The position numbers and the translations under genes were made by a program. From Blastocladiella britannica (Eukaryota; Blastocladiomycota; Blastocladiomycetes; Blastocladiales; Blastocladiaceae): a stretch of 44,329 bases of DNA. Below are positions 33,371 through 43,760 of the stretch, piece after piece. A model generated the notes under the pieces. That model was given only the letters and a program-made list of their open reading frames with translations. It ran no database searches and was not told the origin of the DNA. The stretch is taken from the NCBI GenBank assembly GCA_025349905.2, contig MU624594.1, forward strand, positions 1-44,329. The letters run 5' to 3'. The stretch's first letter is position 1; every line of letters starts with the position of its first letter.

Positions 33371-34255
33371 ATGGTCAAGTCCACTCTCTTCATTCTCTCC
33401 GCGATCGCCGCCATGTCGGCGGCGGTAGCCATTCCCGCGCCTCTCCACCCTGGCGGTGACCACGACTCGGTGCGGGCCTCCAGCGACGGCGCCGTTGCCG
33501 TCGAGTCGTCGTCGCCTTCGTACGGCGGCTCCTCCGGCGAAAAACCCAAGGTCCCAAGTCCCACTGTCCCCTGCTCGACGTCTGGCGGCGGCGCCAAGGA
33601 AAAGCCCACTGGCGCTCCCCCCGGCAAGAAGGAAGGCGGCTCCGAGGGCGGCAACAAGAAGGAAGGCGGCTCCGAGGGCGGCGAGAAGAAGGAAGGCGGC
33701 TCCGAGGGCGGCAACAAGAAGGAAGGCGGCTCCGAGGGCGGCAACAAGAAGGAAGGCGGCTCCGAGGGCGGCAAAAAGGAAGGCGGCGAGAAGAAGGAAG
33801 ATAGTTCCGAGCCTCCCTGCCCGACCAACGGCTCCGAGGACGGCAAGAAGGAAGGTGGCGAGAAGAAGGAAGGCGGCGCCGAGGGCGGCAAAAAGGAAGG
33901 CGGCGAGAAGAAGGAAGGCGGCGCGGAAGGAGGATCCCCGACCCCGTGCCCGACCTCGGGTGGCGAAGGCGCCGAAAAGAAGAACGAGCCGGTCCCAACC
34001 ACCGCCGCTGACGAATCGCCGGCCGAAGGGGGCGGCGAGCCCAAGACCTCGGCCGCGGCCGAAGGCGGATCGTACCCAACCATTGCGCCCGCCGAAGTGA
34101 CTCCCGCTGCCGCTCCTTCTGCGGCCGCCACGCCTGCCGCCGCCGCCGCCACTGACAAGGGCAGTCTCAAGCAAGCGTCTTCTGCCGTGCACACTGCGAT
34201 CGACAAGTCCTTTGCGATTGCTCTGGTTGCCGGCATTGGCATGATCCTCATCTAA
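33371..34255 (+). CDS. Secreted, repeat-bearing, probable GPI-anchored surface protein
   Basis: 294 aa, single exon. An N-terminal signal peptide (MVKSTLFILSAIAAMSAAVA, likely cut before IPAP) and a hydrophobic C-terminus ending in AIALVAGIGMILI with no following residues together suggest a GPI-anchored cell-surface protein. The middle is a low-complexity domain of decapeptide repeats of the form GGSEGGNKKE, followed by variants (GGKKEGGEKKE) and short PCPT elements carrying the only Cys residues. The C-terminal third is Ala/Pro/Ser/Thr-rich, which suits O-glycosylation. A TATA box lies upstream, and an AATAAA motif overlaps the stop codon (34254-34259). Antisense and alternate frames are open only because of the repeat composition. 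Specific function unknown. Confidence 0.8.
   Translation: MVKSTLFILSAIAAMSAAVAIPAPLHPGGDHDSVRASSDGAVAVESSSPSYGGSSGEKPKVPSPTVPCSTSGGGAKEKPTGAPPGKKEGGSEGGNKKEGGSEGGEKKEGGSEGGNKKEGGSEGGNKKEGGSEGGKKEGGEKKEDSSEPPCPTNGSEDGKKEGGEKKEGGAEGGKKEGGEKKEGGAEGGSPTPCPTSGGEGAEKKNEPVPTTAADESPAEGGGEPKTSAAAEGGSYPTIAPAEVTPAAAPSAAATPAAAAATDKGSLKQASSAVHTAIDKSFAIALVAGIGMILI
33631..33780 (+). repeat. Five 30-bp tandem repeats in the surface protein
   Basis: Five consecutive 30-bp units in perfect register, nearly identical at the DNA level, each encode a Gly-Gly-Ser-Glu-Gly-Gly-Asn/Glu-Lys-Lys-Glu decapeptide. The last unit degrades into a shorter form. Further related units lacking the Ser codon occur at about 33835-33925. 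Confidence 0.95.
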
Positions 34256-34386
34256 TAAAATCACCCTCCTATTCGTTTGAAGGAATACAAAAATTTGAGT
34301 GCCAAATATATATGTATTGGTCGCACCAGCTCCGCTCACAGGCAGCAGCACGGACCACCAACGAATCATCAACAAAAAAAACAAGC

Positions 34387-36099
34387 TCACTCTTTCCGGA
34401 CATAGGCGCGACGGAACTTGCCGTCAATGCCCGTGAGGTAGTACGTGCCGTCCCACATGCCCTCCTTGACGTCGCCGGTGGGAGTGTAGTCGGTGGCATT
34501 GTGCTCCTTCTCGCGAAGCTCCATGTTGTGCTCAAAGACGACGGGCGACAGGACGGTCCGTGCGGCCAGACGATCGAGCAGCTGCACCGTGCTGGCAATG
34601 GGTGCCACAGGGCCGGCAACTCGGAACGAGAACATGGACGACGCCAGACCCGAGCCGTACGAGAACATGAGCACGCGCTTGCCAATCTATTATATCTCAA
34701 CGCGTTAGTTACGTATAAAAAGAAATGGGTAAAAAAAGGGTACAAACCAAATCACTCTCGGGGACAACCGACAGGAGCGAGAGCAGCGAACCGTACAGCG
34801 ACGCGCAGTACATGTTGCCAATGAGCTTGCAGGTCAAGAGCGACGGCTCGGTGCGCGAGGCAAAGTGGTCGTTGCCCATCTTCATGAACGCGCGCTCCAC
34901 GTCCTTGTCAAAGTACGAGTCGGCGAGCTTGGTGGCCAGCAGCTCCTTGGGGATAGAGGCAAACTGCGGCGCGTCCGGGAACCGCAAAAAGTCGTTGAGG
35001 AACAGGCGGCCGTGCGCCTTTTGCACGATCTTGGCGTAGGGCGAGTGCATGACCACGTAGTCAGCGACCGACGTGAGCGGGGCCGCGGGGGTGCCTTCTG
35101 GCTGCTGGGCGGCCAGCTTGCTGGCGTACGCCTCGTAGCACTTGTCGACGGCGCGCATGTAGCACACGACCGACTCGGGCCCGTCCACCACCGGGTACTC
35201 GGACGACAGGTTGGGCTTGTAGAAATCGTACACGTTCTCCATGTGCGTGCCGCGGAGGCCGCGCTCCATGACCAGCGGCGCGTTCGGGCCCACCAGCATG
35301 GCCACGGCGCCGACGCCCGACGTGGGCCGCGCCGAACCCGACGCGTAAATGGCAATGTCGGCCGCGACCACAATCGCGTACCGGCCGTCCCAGTACGACG
35401 ACTCGATCCACTGCACCGCGTTGAACAGCGCCGAGGTCCCACCGTAGCACGCGTTGGTGGTAGCAATGCCCTCGATCTGCGTGTTGCCGTGCGACGCAAA
35501 CAGGTCCATCAGGTGCGTCTTCACCGACTTGGACTTGTCAATGATCGTCTCGGTGCCCACCTCGAGCCGCCCCACGTCCTGGTACGAGATCTTGTACTTG
35601 TCCATCAGGTTGCGCACCACCGTCAGCGAAATCGAGTTGATGTCCTCGCGGTCGTCCACAAACGCCATCTGCGTCTGGCCGAGGCCAATCGTGTACTTGC
35701 CTGCCGACACGCCATCGTGTTTTTCTGTTTTATTAGGTTGTTAGAAATACTTTTGATAAGGGATGCGCGTCCTGCAAGCGCACGCCACTCTTGCCCGAAT
35801 CGTTCAACATCCACATTCCGTGCGCGCAGTGACGACACGACGATTCAGTGAGGGATAATTTCTACGAACCAAGCTCGGACTGCTCAATGCACTATTGCGT
35901 TTATATAAAAATTAGATCAGTCTCAGTCTTTTTTGAAGGTCCACAACAATCAACAGTAAAAAATAAGGTTGCTACGGACGCGGCGGGGGAAGTAGATATC
36001 CATGCCGAGCACACCCACGTCGGTCGGGTAGTGCGACAGGTGGCCGTTGGCGGCGCCGTGGCGGAGGGGAGCGGCGGCGATCGAAGGAGTCGAGAGCAT
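34387..36099 (-). CDS. ERG13: Hydroxymethylglutaryl-CoA synthase
   Basis: Condenses acetyl-CoA with acetoacetyl-CoA to HMG-CoA, the first dedicated mevalonate-pathway step leading to sterols and isoprenoids. Exons: 36099-35980, 35891-35870, 35724-34748 and 34686-34387, about 472 aa, normal for the family. The N-terminus is MLSTPSIAAAPL, then DVGVLGMDIYFPRR. Exon 2 is a 22-nt microexon completing CIEQSELEKHDGVSAGKY. The catalytic Cys is in TTNACYGGTSALF (about Cys140), the general-base Glu in VGTETIIDKSKS and the His in VMHSPYAKIVQKAHGR. The C-terminus (MFSYGSGLASSMFSF, then WDGTYYLTGIDGKFRR) matches the family. Intron 2 begins GTTCGT, and introns 1 and 3 begin GTCCGT and GTTTGT. Confidence 0.95.
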
Positions 36100-36675
36100 G
36101 GTGGTGGTCGTCGTGGTGGCAGCTATTGTGTTGTTCGTGAAGGGACGAAGAAAGAGGACGAATCAAGTCAGTCTAGTCAGTCAAGAGTTTGGTTTGGCGA
36201 ATGCTGTGTTGAAAGAGTGAAAGGGCAACAGAAGGTACGTGGTGCGTAAAAATTGCTGCAGTGATGTCTTTTTTTGGTTTGTTCGCGCTTCACGACGAAG
36301 TCAAAGCGCCAAAGTAAAAAAAAAAAAACAACACGTGCTGGCCGGCCAGCAGGTGCAGGTAAAGAATCCCGCAACTGCGGCGCCGCCCCAGGCTTATCAT
36401 GCATGCGATCAAGCCGAAAGAAATATTTGAATTATCACCGTACCGCCGGATTCTTGGGGAATGGGGCTCATGTTGGAAATATATTGATCTTGTCTGGGAA
36501 TACTTAACGTACCCAGTCAAGTCTGCAAGTCGGGCCCTGTATATAAACGAGCGACCTTGATGGGCAATGGGCAGGGGCAGGGGGCTCCCCAAAGAGCAGC
36601 CTTGGACCCGCAGCAAATTGTGTGCACCGATCAAAAGAAGGGGGAAAGGAGCCAGAATTTGTATTAATATTTACA
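36100..36675. promoter_or_regulatory. Upstream region of HMG-CoA synthase
   Basis: 576 bp between the histidine-kinase stop and the HMG-CoA synthase start, both on the minus strand. It must hold the kinase 3' end and the synthase promoter. Visible features are an A-run near 36317-36328 and a TATATAAA stretch near 36540. No gene or RNA is recognised. Confidence 0.5.
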
Positions 36676-39600
36676 CTACGACGCGGGAGCTTGATCTAAC
36701 GATCCACTACTGGAATCATCGCCTGCCGTTGTCGGCCCAACCCGGTGAAAGTACGCCGACTGAATGGTCCGAATCACCGAGTCCTTTTTGATTGGCTTGG
36801 CAATGAAATCGTTCATTCTGTGTATTGCATCGTGGATCAGTACGAGAAATACAAAAAAGAGCAAATATGAAAGGGCACATACCCAGCCTCCAGGCACTGC
36901 TCACGCTCTTCTGGGAGCGCAGATGCAGTCATGGCGCACACCCATTGCATGGTTTCCGGGACCATCGTGCCTTCGGGGCTCTGTCGGCGCTCTGCTTCGC
37001 GCCGCCGGAGTCGCCGGGTCGCCTCAAGTCCATCCTGTTTAGGTTCACGACGAAATGAGCTGCCATACCAAATCAAAAAGCTAAAAGACAGAGAACATAC
37101 CAGCACGGGCATCGACACGTCCATCATCACGATATCAAATTCCTCGTGTCCCAGGAGATCCAGAGCCTCTTGGCCATTGATCGCGGTCGTCACTTTGCCC
37201 TTGAGGCCAATCGACGCAATCACGCGCTGTGCCACCTTGCAGTTGATGGGATTGTCGTCTGTTCCATCGCATTAAATTTTAGTGAACCAAAGATTTAAAA
37301 AAATAAAAAGAAGAACGCACCAACAACCAGCACCGACTGGTGCAGCCACTGAGGCGCGACCGGCTCGGGCGTCCCCGCATCCAGCTCATTCACCAATTCC
37401 AGCCCGGCAAATGGATCCGGCACCGAGGTGGCCGGCGGGGTCATCAGCGGCAAGTTGGCCGAGTCGCGGCGGAACCGCGCGGCACGAGCCAGTGCGCGCT
37501 GCAGCGCATTGAACTTGACGGGTTTGCGCACGACAAAGTCCGCCACGAGCCCTGCTGGTGCCGGAGCGCGCGCGCCGCCGCGTGGGAGGATGGTGATAGC
37601 GATGGGTGGGGCCGCGACGGCAATCACGGGCGCCACGTCGCGCAAGCCCAGCATCTGGCGCGCCATGTCGGCACACGGGTTGAGGCCCGCCTCGTGTGGA
37701 ATCACAAACAGGAACACGTACACTGCGCCGGGCGCCGAAATGTGTGCGAGCCGTTGCACGGATCCAAGCGCGTCCACGGCAGTGTTGTGTGGCCAGCAAT
37801 TGGCGCCCATGGCGCTCACCATACTCGACAGCGCATACTTAGTGGACATGACGCACCCCGACGTGACCATCAGGACTGTCATTTTGGACAGCGGCCCATC
37901 AGTGGCTGGCTGCTCAGCCGGGATCGCACCGCCTGTAAACGAGCGCAAGGACGAACCACCCGCGGAAATCTGCACCACAGGCCGCGGAATTGAGGGCGGA
38001 GCCAGCATCCCCGCCAGCTCCTCGAGTAAAATTGGGCGGCGCAACCCACAGAAGCGAGGCGCGCCCGACCGGTGACCGCTGCCAGCAGCGCCTTGGATGG
38101 GCAGGGCCACTGTGAACACGGAACCAACGCCTGGCGCTGACTGCACCAGGATCTTGCCATGATGAAGCTCGACCAATTTCGACGAGATGGCGAGCCCGAG
38201 GCCCGTGCCGTGCGTGCGGCCAGCGGTCGCCGCATCCTGCATGAACCGCTCAAACAGTTTTTGCATCACAGCGCCGCCAATGCCGCACCCGGTGTCAACG
38301 ACTGTAAAGTACAGGTACGAGATGTCAGCGCGAGCAGAGAGCGGGTCGGGGGAATTGGAAAACCCGCCCAAGCTGGTCATTGGCACTGGCGCGCGGAACG
38401 AGGGCGAGCCCGTGGGAGCTGCTTGCGCCCTATGCTTGTTGGACGAGTCCGTTGACTGGGACTTTGAGCGTGAACTCGAGATGCGAGTGGAGCCGCGCAG
38501 TGACCGCACCATTCCTGGGCGTTGAACGTACGCGCCGCGTCCACGGTCCGACCCGCTTGTTCTGGATGCTGTCGACAAGAGCGGCGCCTGCGCCGAGTCT
38601 ACAACATCGTCCTCGGAAATCGAGTGGCGTGGTGGAGACAACATTTCGAATCCAACGGCCGGAGGGACATCGAGGTGGGCTCGCAGCGTATTGGCGGGCA
38701 TCGCTATTGTCGGGAGGTGGGGCTTGGTCGACAGGATCCCATTGTCATGTGCCACTGGCCAGCCTCCAGAGGTCAGTACTAATTTTCCAACAACCAAACG
38801 AAAAAAAAAAAAAAAGGTCTAAAATACCCGGATGTTCGTCATCCAGTTTCTCGTTCGTGAAAAACAGCTGCGGGTTCACGTCGCCTGTCACGATACCCTG
38901 TGTAAAGTCGATGCAGCGCTTGTTGGCCAAGAGCGCCTCGTTGGGCAAAATGATCGGGTCAAAGCTGACGGCCACGTAAATCTCGCCGTGCTCGGTGAAC
39001 TTGGCCGCGTTCGAAACGAGGTTGGCGAGGATCTGCGTCAGGCGCGTGCGGTCGCCCATGAACGTTTCGGGCATGTCGGCGGCGATGAAATAGTTGAGAG
39101 CCACGTCCAGGTGCTCGATCCGCTTGGCAACCAGGTCCATGCACGTTTCGACGCATGTGCGGACCGAAAACGGCTCGGACGCAAGGGTCAGCGACCCTTG
39201 GTGCTCCAGCTTGGCGAGATCCAGGATGTTGTTGATGAGATTGAGCAAAATGTGCGAGGACATGCGCACCGTGTCGAGCGCATCCCGCATGTCGGCCGTC
39301 AAATGTGCGTCTTCGAGCAGGACGTCGACAAATCCGATGATGGCGTTCATTGCTATTTTTTTTAAATATATTTTTGAGGAAAAAGTCAGTTCACGGAAGA
39401 AGATATGGAATATGAAAGGGCCGTACGTGTGCGCAGCTCGTGCGATGTCATGGCGACAAAGCTCATGACTTCGCGGACGTGTTCCTTGGCGGCGTGGAGG
39501 TCTTCGATGATGGTGTCGCGCTCGCGCTCGACCCGTACGACCTGAGCCTCGAGGTTCCGGGCTTCTTGCTCGCACTCGATCCGGTTGATGGCCATCTGAA

Positions 39601-41091
39601 GCTGAACGAATGCGTCCGAATAGAGTTGAAGCTCTGGGGTGGGCAAATGGAGCGCCGCGTCGTTCGCGGCACCAAAGACGAAGAAGCCAGCGCCAGCATC
39701 GCCCAAGTCGATGCGGTACGCCAGGCCAGAGCTGTAACGAGCGCAGCCAAGGAGGTAGCAAATGTCGATGGTCGAAAGCTTGACGACTTGCTTTTGCGAG
39801 TTGAGGATGGTTCTTTTTATTTATGATGGTCAAGATCAGTCGATCGAGCAGCACACACAGAGTACAAAAAAAAAGGGTACACGGACGAGACGGTCGACTG
39901 GTTGGGCCAAAGGTGATACCCCTGAAAAGCTTGCCCTGCCACCGGTACAGCGCGGCTGGAGGCTCCCGCGTGATACTCGGCGACGCACCAGAGCAAGGAC
40001 GGATCGCCACTGGCAGAAGCAGTCGCTGCCAAGGTAAATTGCGGCGACTCTTCCGTCCGCGGAGTACCCAGCGGTTGAAACGCCTGGTTCACCTTGCTCG
40101 GCGGCATAAACACCATGACCGAGCTCATGTTGGGGATCAGCAACAAGAGTTCTGCTGCCGCCAGGTTCAGAGCCTCCGGAATGGGCGTATCGCAAGAAAA
40201 TTTTCCAATGAAGGTGCGAAGCTGTCCGAGTGATTTTGTTGAATAGGGCCAACGAAACTAGAGAAAGGCTGGAATTAAGTACCCGCTCATTCCAGTCGCC
40301 CTCAACAGCCCTGCGCTGATCGCGTCGAACCAAAAGGCCAAGTTCCTCCTCCAGCCGCAGCACGCGTGCAGGGTAGCTGAGGAGTTTAGGCGTTATATGA
40401 CCAAGGGCGGCCGCAGTTGCAACCGAGACGAGCCCACTAAGAAAGAACAAAAAAAAAAAGAAATTACAAAAAGGGATTAGGAGCAAGTGTGAGAATTCGG
40501 GACCTCCGTTCACATAAGGGATCATCCCTGCCCTGCTCTGGCACGCTTTGCCTTCCGCAAGAAAAATGCAATTGATATTGATACGAACGTGAGAGCCTTG
40601 ACGGCAATCAAGAGCGGTGGCGAGTGCGACGTTGGATTGAAAACGTGCAGCAAATGGGTGAATCCACTGCATAGGGAGAAATTCGCGTGAGTGGGAAGCA
40701 CTATATGAGGAGCAGCAGTTGCCAAGTACCAGCAGACGATAAATAAACAAAAGAGGCCGAGAATCCACGTCAGCGGGAACCGCGATGAGAGCTGGCGCTG
40801 AAAGTACCACAACATGATGGGAATGGCCAGGTACGCGGTGGCCGTGGCAAGATCGGAGATATTCTCAATCAGGTGGAGGTCCGAGCGCTCAAGGATGGGC
40901 CGCACCGGGCTTTCTGAGGCAGCAAGAAGAGGTGCTGTAGATGCAGCTGGGCCAGTGCGGAAATTGATGTGGGTCACGGCGCCCGAAGCCGGCACCACGG
41001 CAGCAGCGACCGTGCATGCCAGGAAATAGCAAAGCATGCAAGAATAGGAGTGCAAGGAGGACGCGAGAGAAGTGTGCGACAGGCTGGCCAT
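36676..41091 (-). CDS. Ethylene-receptor-like hybrid histidine kinase
   Basis: Predicted membrane sensor kinase feeding a His-Asp phosphorelay. Exons: 41091-40730, 40666-40589, 40436-40283, 40221-39881, 39812-39427, 39352-38828, 38778-37321, 37258-37101, 37034-36883 and 36817-36676, about 1251 aa, all joins in frame. An N-terminal hydrophobic segment precedes a three-helix domain (ISDLATATAYLAIPIMLWYF, then FIVCCGFTHLLHVF) closely like plant ETR1. Asp80, Tyr87, Ile90, Pro91, Ile118, Cys121 and His125 line up with ETR1 residues needed for copper/ethylene binding. A GAF-like domain (about 200-410), coiled coil, HisKA (MTSHELRTPMNAIIGF, His436), HATPase (NLVSNAAKF, then DTGCGIG and GTGLGLAIS), a degenerate receiver and a canonical receiver (VVDDNPIN, predicted phospho-Asp1148, AKPIKK) follow. 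About 220 residues separate the N and G1 boxes. Confidence 0.92.
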
Positions 41092-41453
41092 GACCTCCCT
41101 CTGAAAACAAAAAATGAAGGACGAAGAAAGTCTTCTTGTTTTGATTCGTTGAGAATAAATGCTGCCAGAAAAAAGTGCGGCGAGTGGGAGCAGTGCGAGG
41201 CCGTGTATAAGGAAATGGGTGTATGTGAATCGGGCGCGGATTCCCGAGAGAAAGAGGTGGGAAAGCCTGCAGGCTGCAGCAAATATGCAATGTTATCTTT
41301 TGTGAGGAAGAAAAAAGTGAAAGAGAAAGAGTTCTCGACCAGATGGTCCGCCTTTGCCCGATCGGCTGCCTTCGGTTATTGCTTTTCGCATGACCCTTCC
41401 ATTCCTTTTCATCCCTACCAAGCCGGGACACTGTTACCACGTGTGTATTGTAA
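41092..41453. promoter_or_regulatory. Upstream region of the histidine kinase
   Basis: 362 bp between the PUF6-like stop and the kinase start on the minus strand. Directly before the kinase ATG the minus strand reads a T-rich tract ending in TTTTCAG (near 41102-41110), a good 3' splice acceptor. A 5'-UTR intron is therefore possible. No TATA box is evident. Confidence 0.4.
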
Positions 41454-43618
41454 TTACGCGACCACCCCCTTCTTGATCACCTCTGCCAACACCTTGGCGC
41501 CCTTGGCCCCGCCCGCCTCAATATTGGCGACCGACTTGGCCAGCAATGGCACCACGGTGGCCCGCGTCGCCTCCGCCTCGGCCAGCGCCAGGGCCACAAA
41601 CGCGCCGTCGGCGCCGACCGCCAGACTCGTGATGGTCGCGTCGCCGGCCTCGGACACGATGGTTGCCGCTACGAGGGCGGCTGCCGCCTTGATCTCGGCC
41701 GCGACCGCCGCATGGCCCGCGGCCGTGTATCCCTCGCGACGCAGCACCGGTGCGTCGACCTCCTCTTCCTCCGTGGCGGTGGTGGCACTCTCTGCTGCAG
41801 CAGAAGAGGCAGCAGCAGAAGAGGCAGCGCGCTTGGCCTGGTTGCGTTCCCAGTTGGACGCGTACTGCACCAGCGACTTGAGGTGACGGAGAAGGGTCGC
41901 GTCGCGGTCGCCCTCGCGCAGCGCGCGGGCCACGGGCTCGACCAGGTGGGTGCGGGTCGCGTCGTCGACGCGCACGCGGACAATGATCTCGGTGGCGAGA
42001 ACGCCGAGCTCCGGGTCGTGCAGCCAGTCCAAGAGGTACGGCTCGACGGCGGTGACGAGCGCGGGCGACAGCGCGTCCAGCACCTCGGTGTGCTTCTTCC
42101 ACGCATCCTTTTTACCGGCCTGCACCAGCTGGTCGAGGACCACGGGCGCAAAGTGGCGCGGCGATGCGCCTACCAACGCAAACAGCACCACTTTGCGGAG
42201 GTACTTTGACTCGGGTTCCGCGAGCTTGTTGAGCGCGAGCTCCTTGACGATCGACGTGGCCGTGAGCTTGGTGTCGTCGCACGACAGCAAAAACTCGAGC
42301 AGCACCCAGTGGCCGTACTCCTCGTTGGCGATCTTCATCACATAGTCCTTGAATGCCTTGGCAATGGTCTTGCGGTCCTTGGCGGTGGCGTCGGCCAGCG
42401 CCCGGATCGTGAGCTGCGCGCCCTCGCGCGTGTGCAGAATCGCCACCAGCTCCGGGTGCAGCGACTCGTACAGCTCGGCCCGCTGCGACTCGGACGCCAG
42501 CGACAGGTAGTCGAGCGCCGCCCGCTGGATCAGCGTCAGATCGCCCAGAATGCCCTTGTCGACCGCGGGACGGATCACCGTCATCAGGTTGTGCAGCACC
42601 TGCTTCTTTTCGACCTGGCCAGACTCGATCAGCTTTGCGAGCGACTCCTCGGTCTTGAAGGTGCAGAACCGCGGGTGGTACAGCTCTTGCAGCATGTGGT
42701 ACCGCTCTTTACTGTTGCAGTAGTCGGTGTAGATGGACTCAAGCACGTAGCCGGCAATGAGGTGCTTGATGTTCTTTGGCACGGCACCCTTGAACTCGGC
42801 GATGATGGAGGAGCGGACGGCGGACCTTTTATTGTTTTTTTTTTTTTGAGTGAGTTTTGCCAAGTACTGGAAACAAAAAGGTACGTACGTGTACTTGAGG
42901 AAGCGCAGGGTAATGAACCGACCATACATGGACCGGGCCAGCTCCAAAAAGGTACCCTTGAGCTCGGTGGCAATGGCCAAGCGCTGGGCCTCGTTGCCGT
43001 ACTTCACCATACACTGCACGATCCGCGACGCGTCGTGCTTGAAAATCAGATCGCGCACGTTGCCCTTGACGGCGGGCATCATGGTAGTCATGAGCTCGGC
43101 GCGTTCCGCGTCGGGGAGGTCCGACCGGCGCAGACGCTCCCACTGTTTCTTGAGCGCCTGCACCAGCGGGAACACGGGGTCCTTGGACTTGCGGAGCTGC
43201 TTCATTTCCTTTTGCTTTTCGCGCGATTCGCGCTGGGCGGCTTTTGTCATTTTGTCATTAGTTTTCAAGATGAGGAATAAGTGAGTAAGAATGATGTACC
43301 AGGATCACGCTCACCACGCGCGACTTGGGCGGCGGTCTGGTCGCGAATGCCCGCGTCCTCGTCCACATTGTCGTCCTCAAAGTCCTCGGCGGCGCGTGCG
43401 TCAAGGTCCGACCAGCCCTCCTCGTCCACATTTTCATCGTCTTCAGGACCAGTAGAGGCGGCGGCAGAGGCGCGCGAGGGCACGATGGCAGTCTTGCGCT
43501 GCGAAGGAGTTGGTGCCGGCGCCGACTTACTGGGGTTGGGTGCGGTCCGCGCCTTCTTGGCGGCGGGACGCAGCGGTGCGGTGTCGTCGGACTGGGTACG
43601 GGTGCGTTTCGGGGGCAT
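41454..43618 (-). CDS. PUF6: Pumilio-family protein, Puf6/PUM3 type
   Basis: Nucleolar RNA-binding protein; in yeast, Puf6 acts in 60S ribosome assembly and ASH1 mRNA repression. Exons: 43618-43300, 43240-42889 and 42825-41454, about 680 aa. The N-terminus is basic and low-complexity (MPPKRTRTQSDD, AAKKARTAP), then acidic (EDDENVDEEGWSDLD). Puf-type helical repeats follow (LIFKHDASRIVQCMVKYG, GRFITLRFLKY, LIAGYVLESIYTDYCN, HTREGAQLTIRALA, EEYGHWVLLEFLLSCDD). The region after them fits the C-terminal CPL-type extension. A Glu-rich linker and an Ala-rich tail close the protein. An AT microsatellite and an A-run abut the start codon. The Puf6 rather than classical Pumilio assignment rests on the degenerate repeats and the KKQWERLRR N-terminal segment. 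Confidence 0.88.

Positions 43619-43619
<1 letters not shown>

Positions 43620-43642
<23 letters not shown>
43620..43642. repeat. (AT)n microsatellite abutting the PUF6-like start
   Basis: About 11 AT dinucleotides followed by a T-run (to about 43651) lie immediately upstream of the PUF6-like ATG on the minus strand. They are within the only 142 bp available for promoter and 5' leader. Confidence 0.95.
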
Positions 43643-43650
<8 letters not shown>

Positions 43651-43760
43651 TGAGGTCGGAATGGAGTTTGCCAAAAGCGAATATCGCGGGCTGACACAAT
43701 ATTAAAAAAAATTATAGTCGGCTGACTGGTAGCCAAACCAACCCTCAGAAGTAGTATATT

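Noticed and set aside
33361..34251. 296-aa Ser/Pro-rich open frame antisense to the GPI-type protein gene, plus long alternate frames on both strands
   Set aside because: The frames are kept open by the GC-rich 30-bp repeat. Codon content is the simple complement of the sense repeat, and the sense frame has signal peptide, anchor, TATA box and poly(A) motif.
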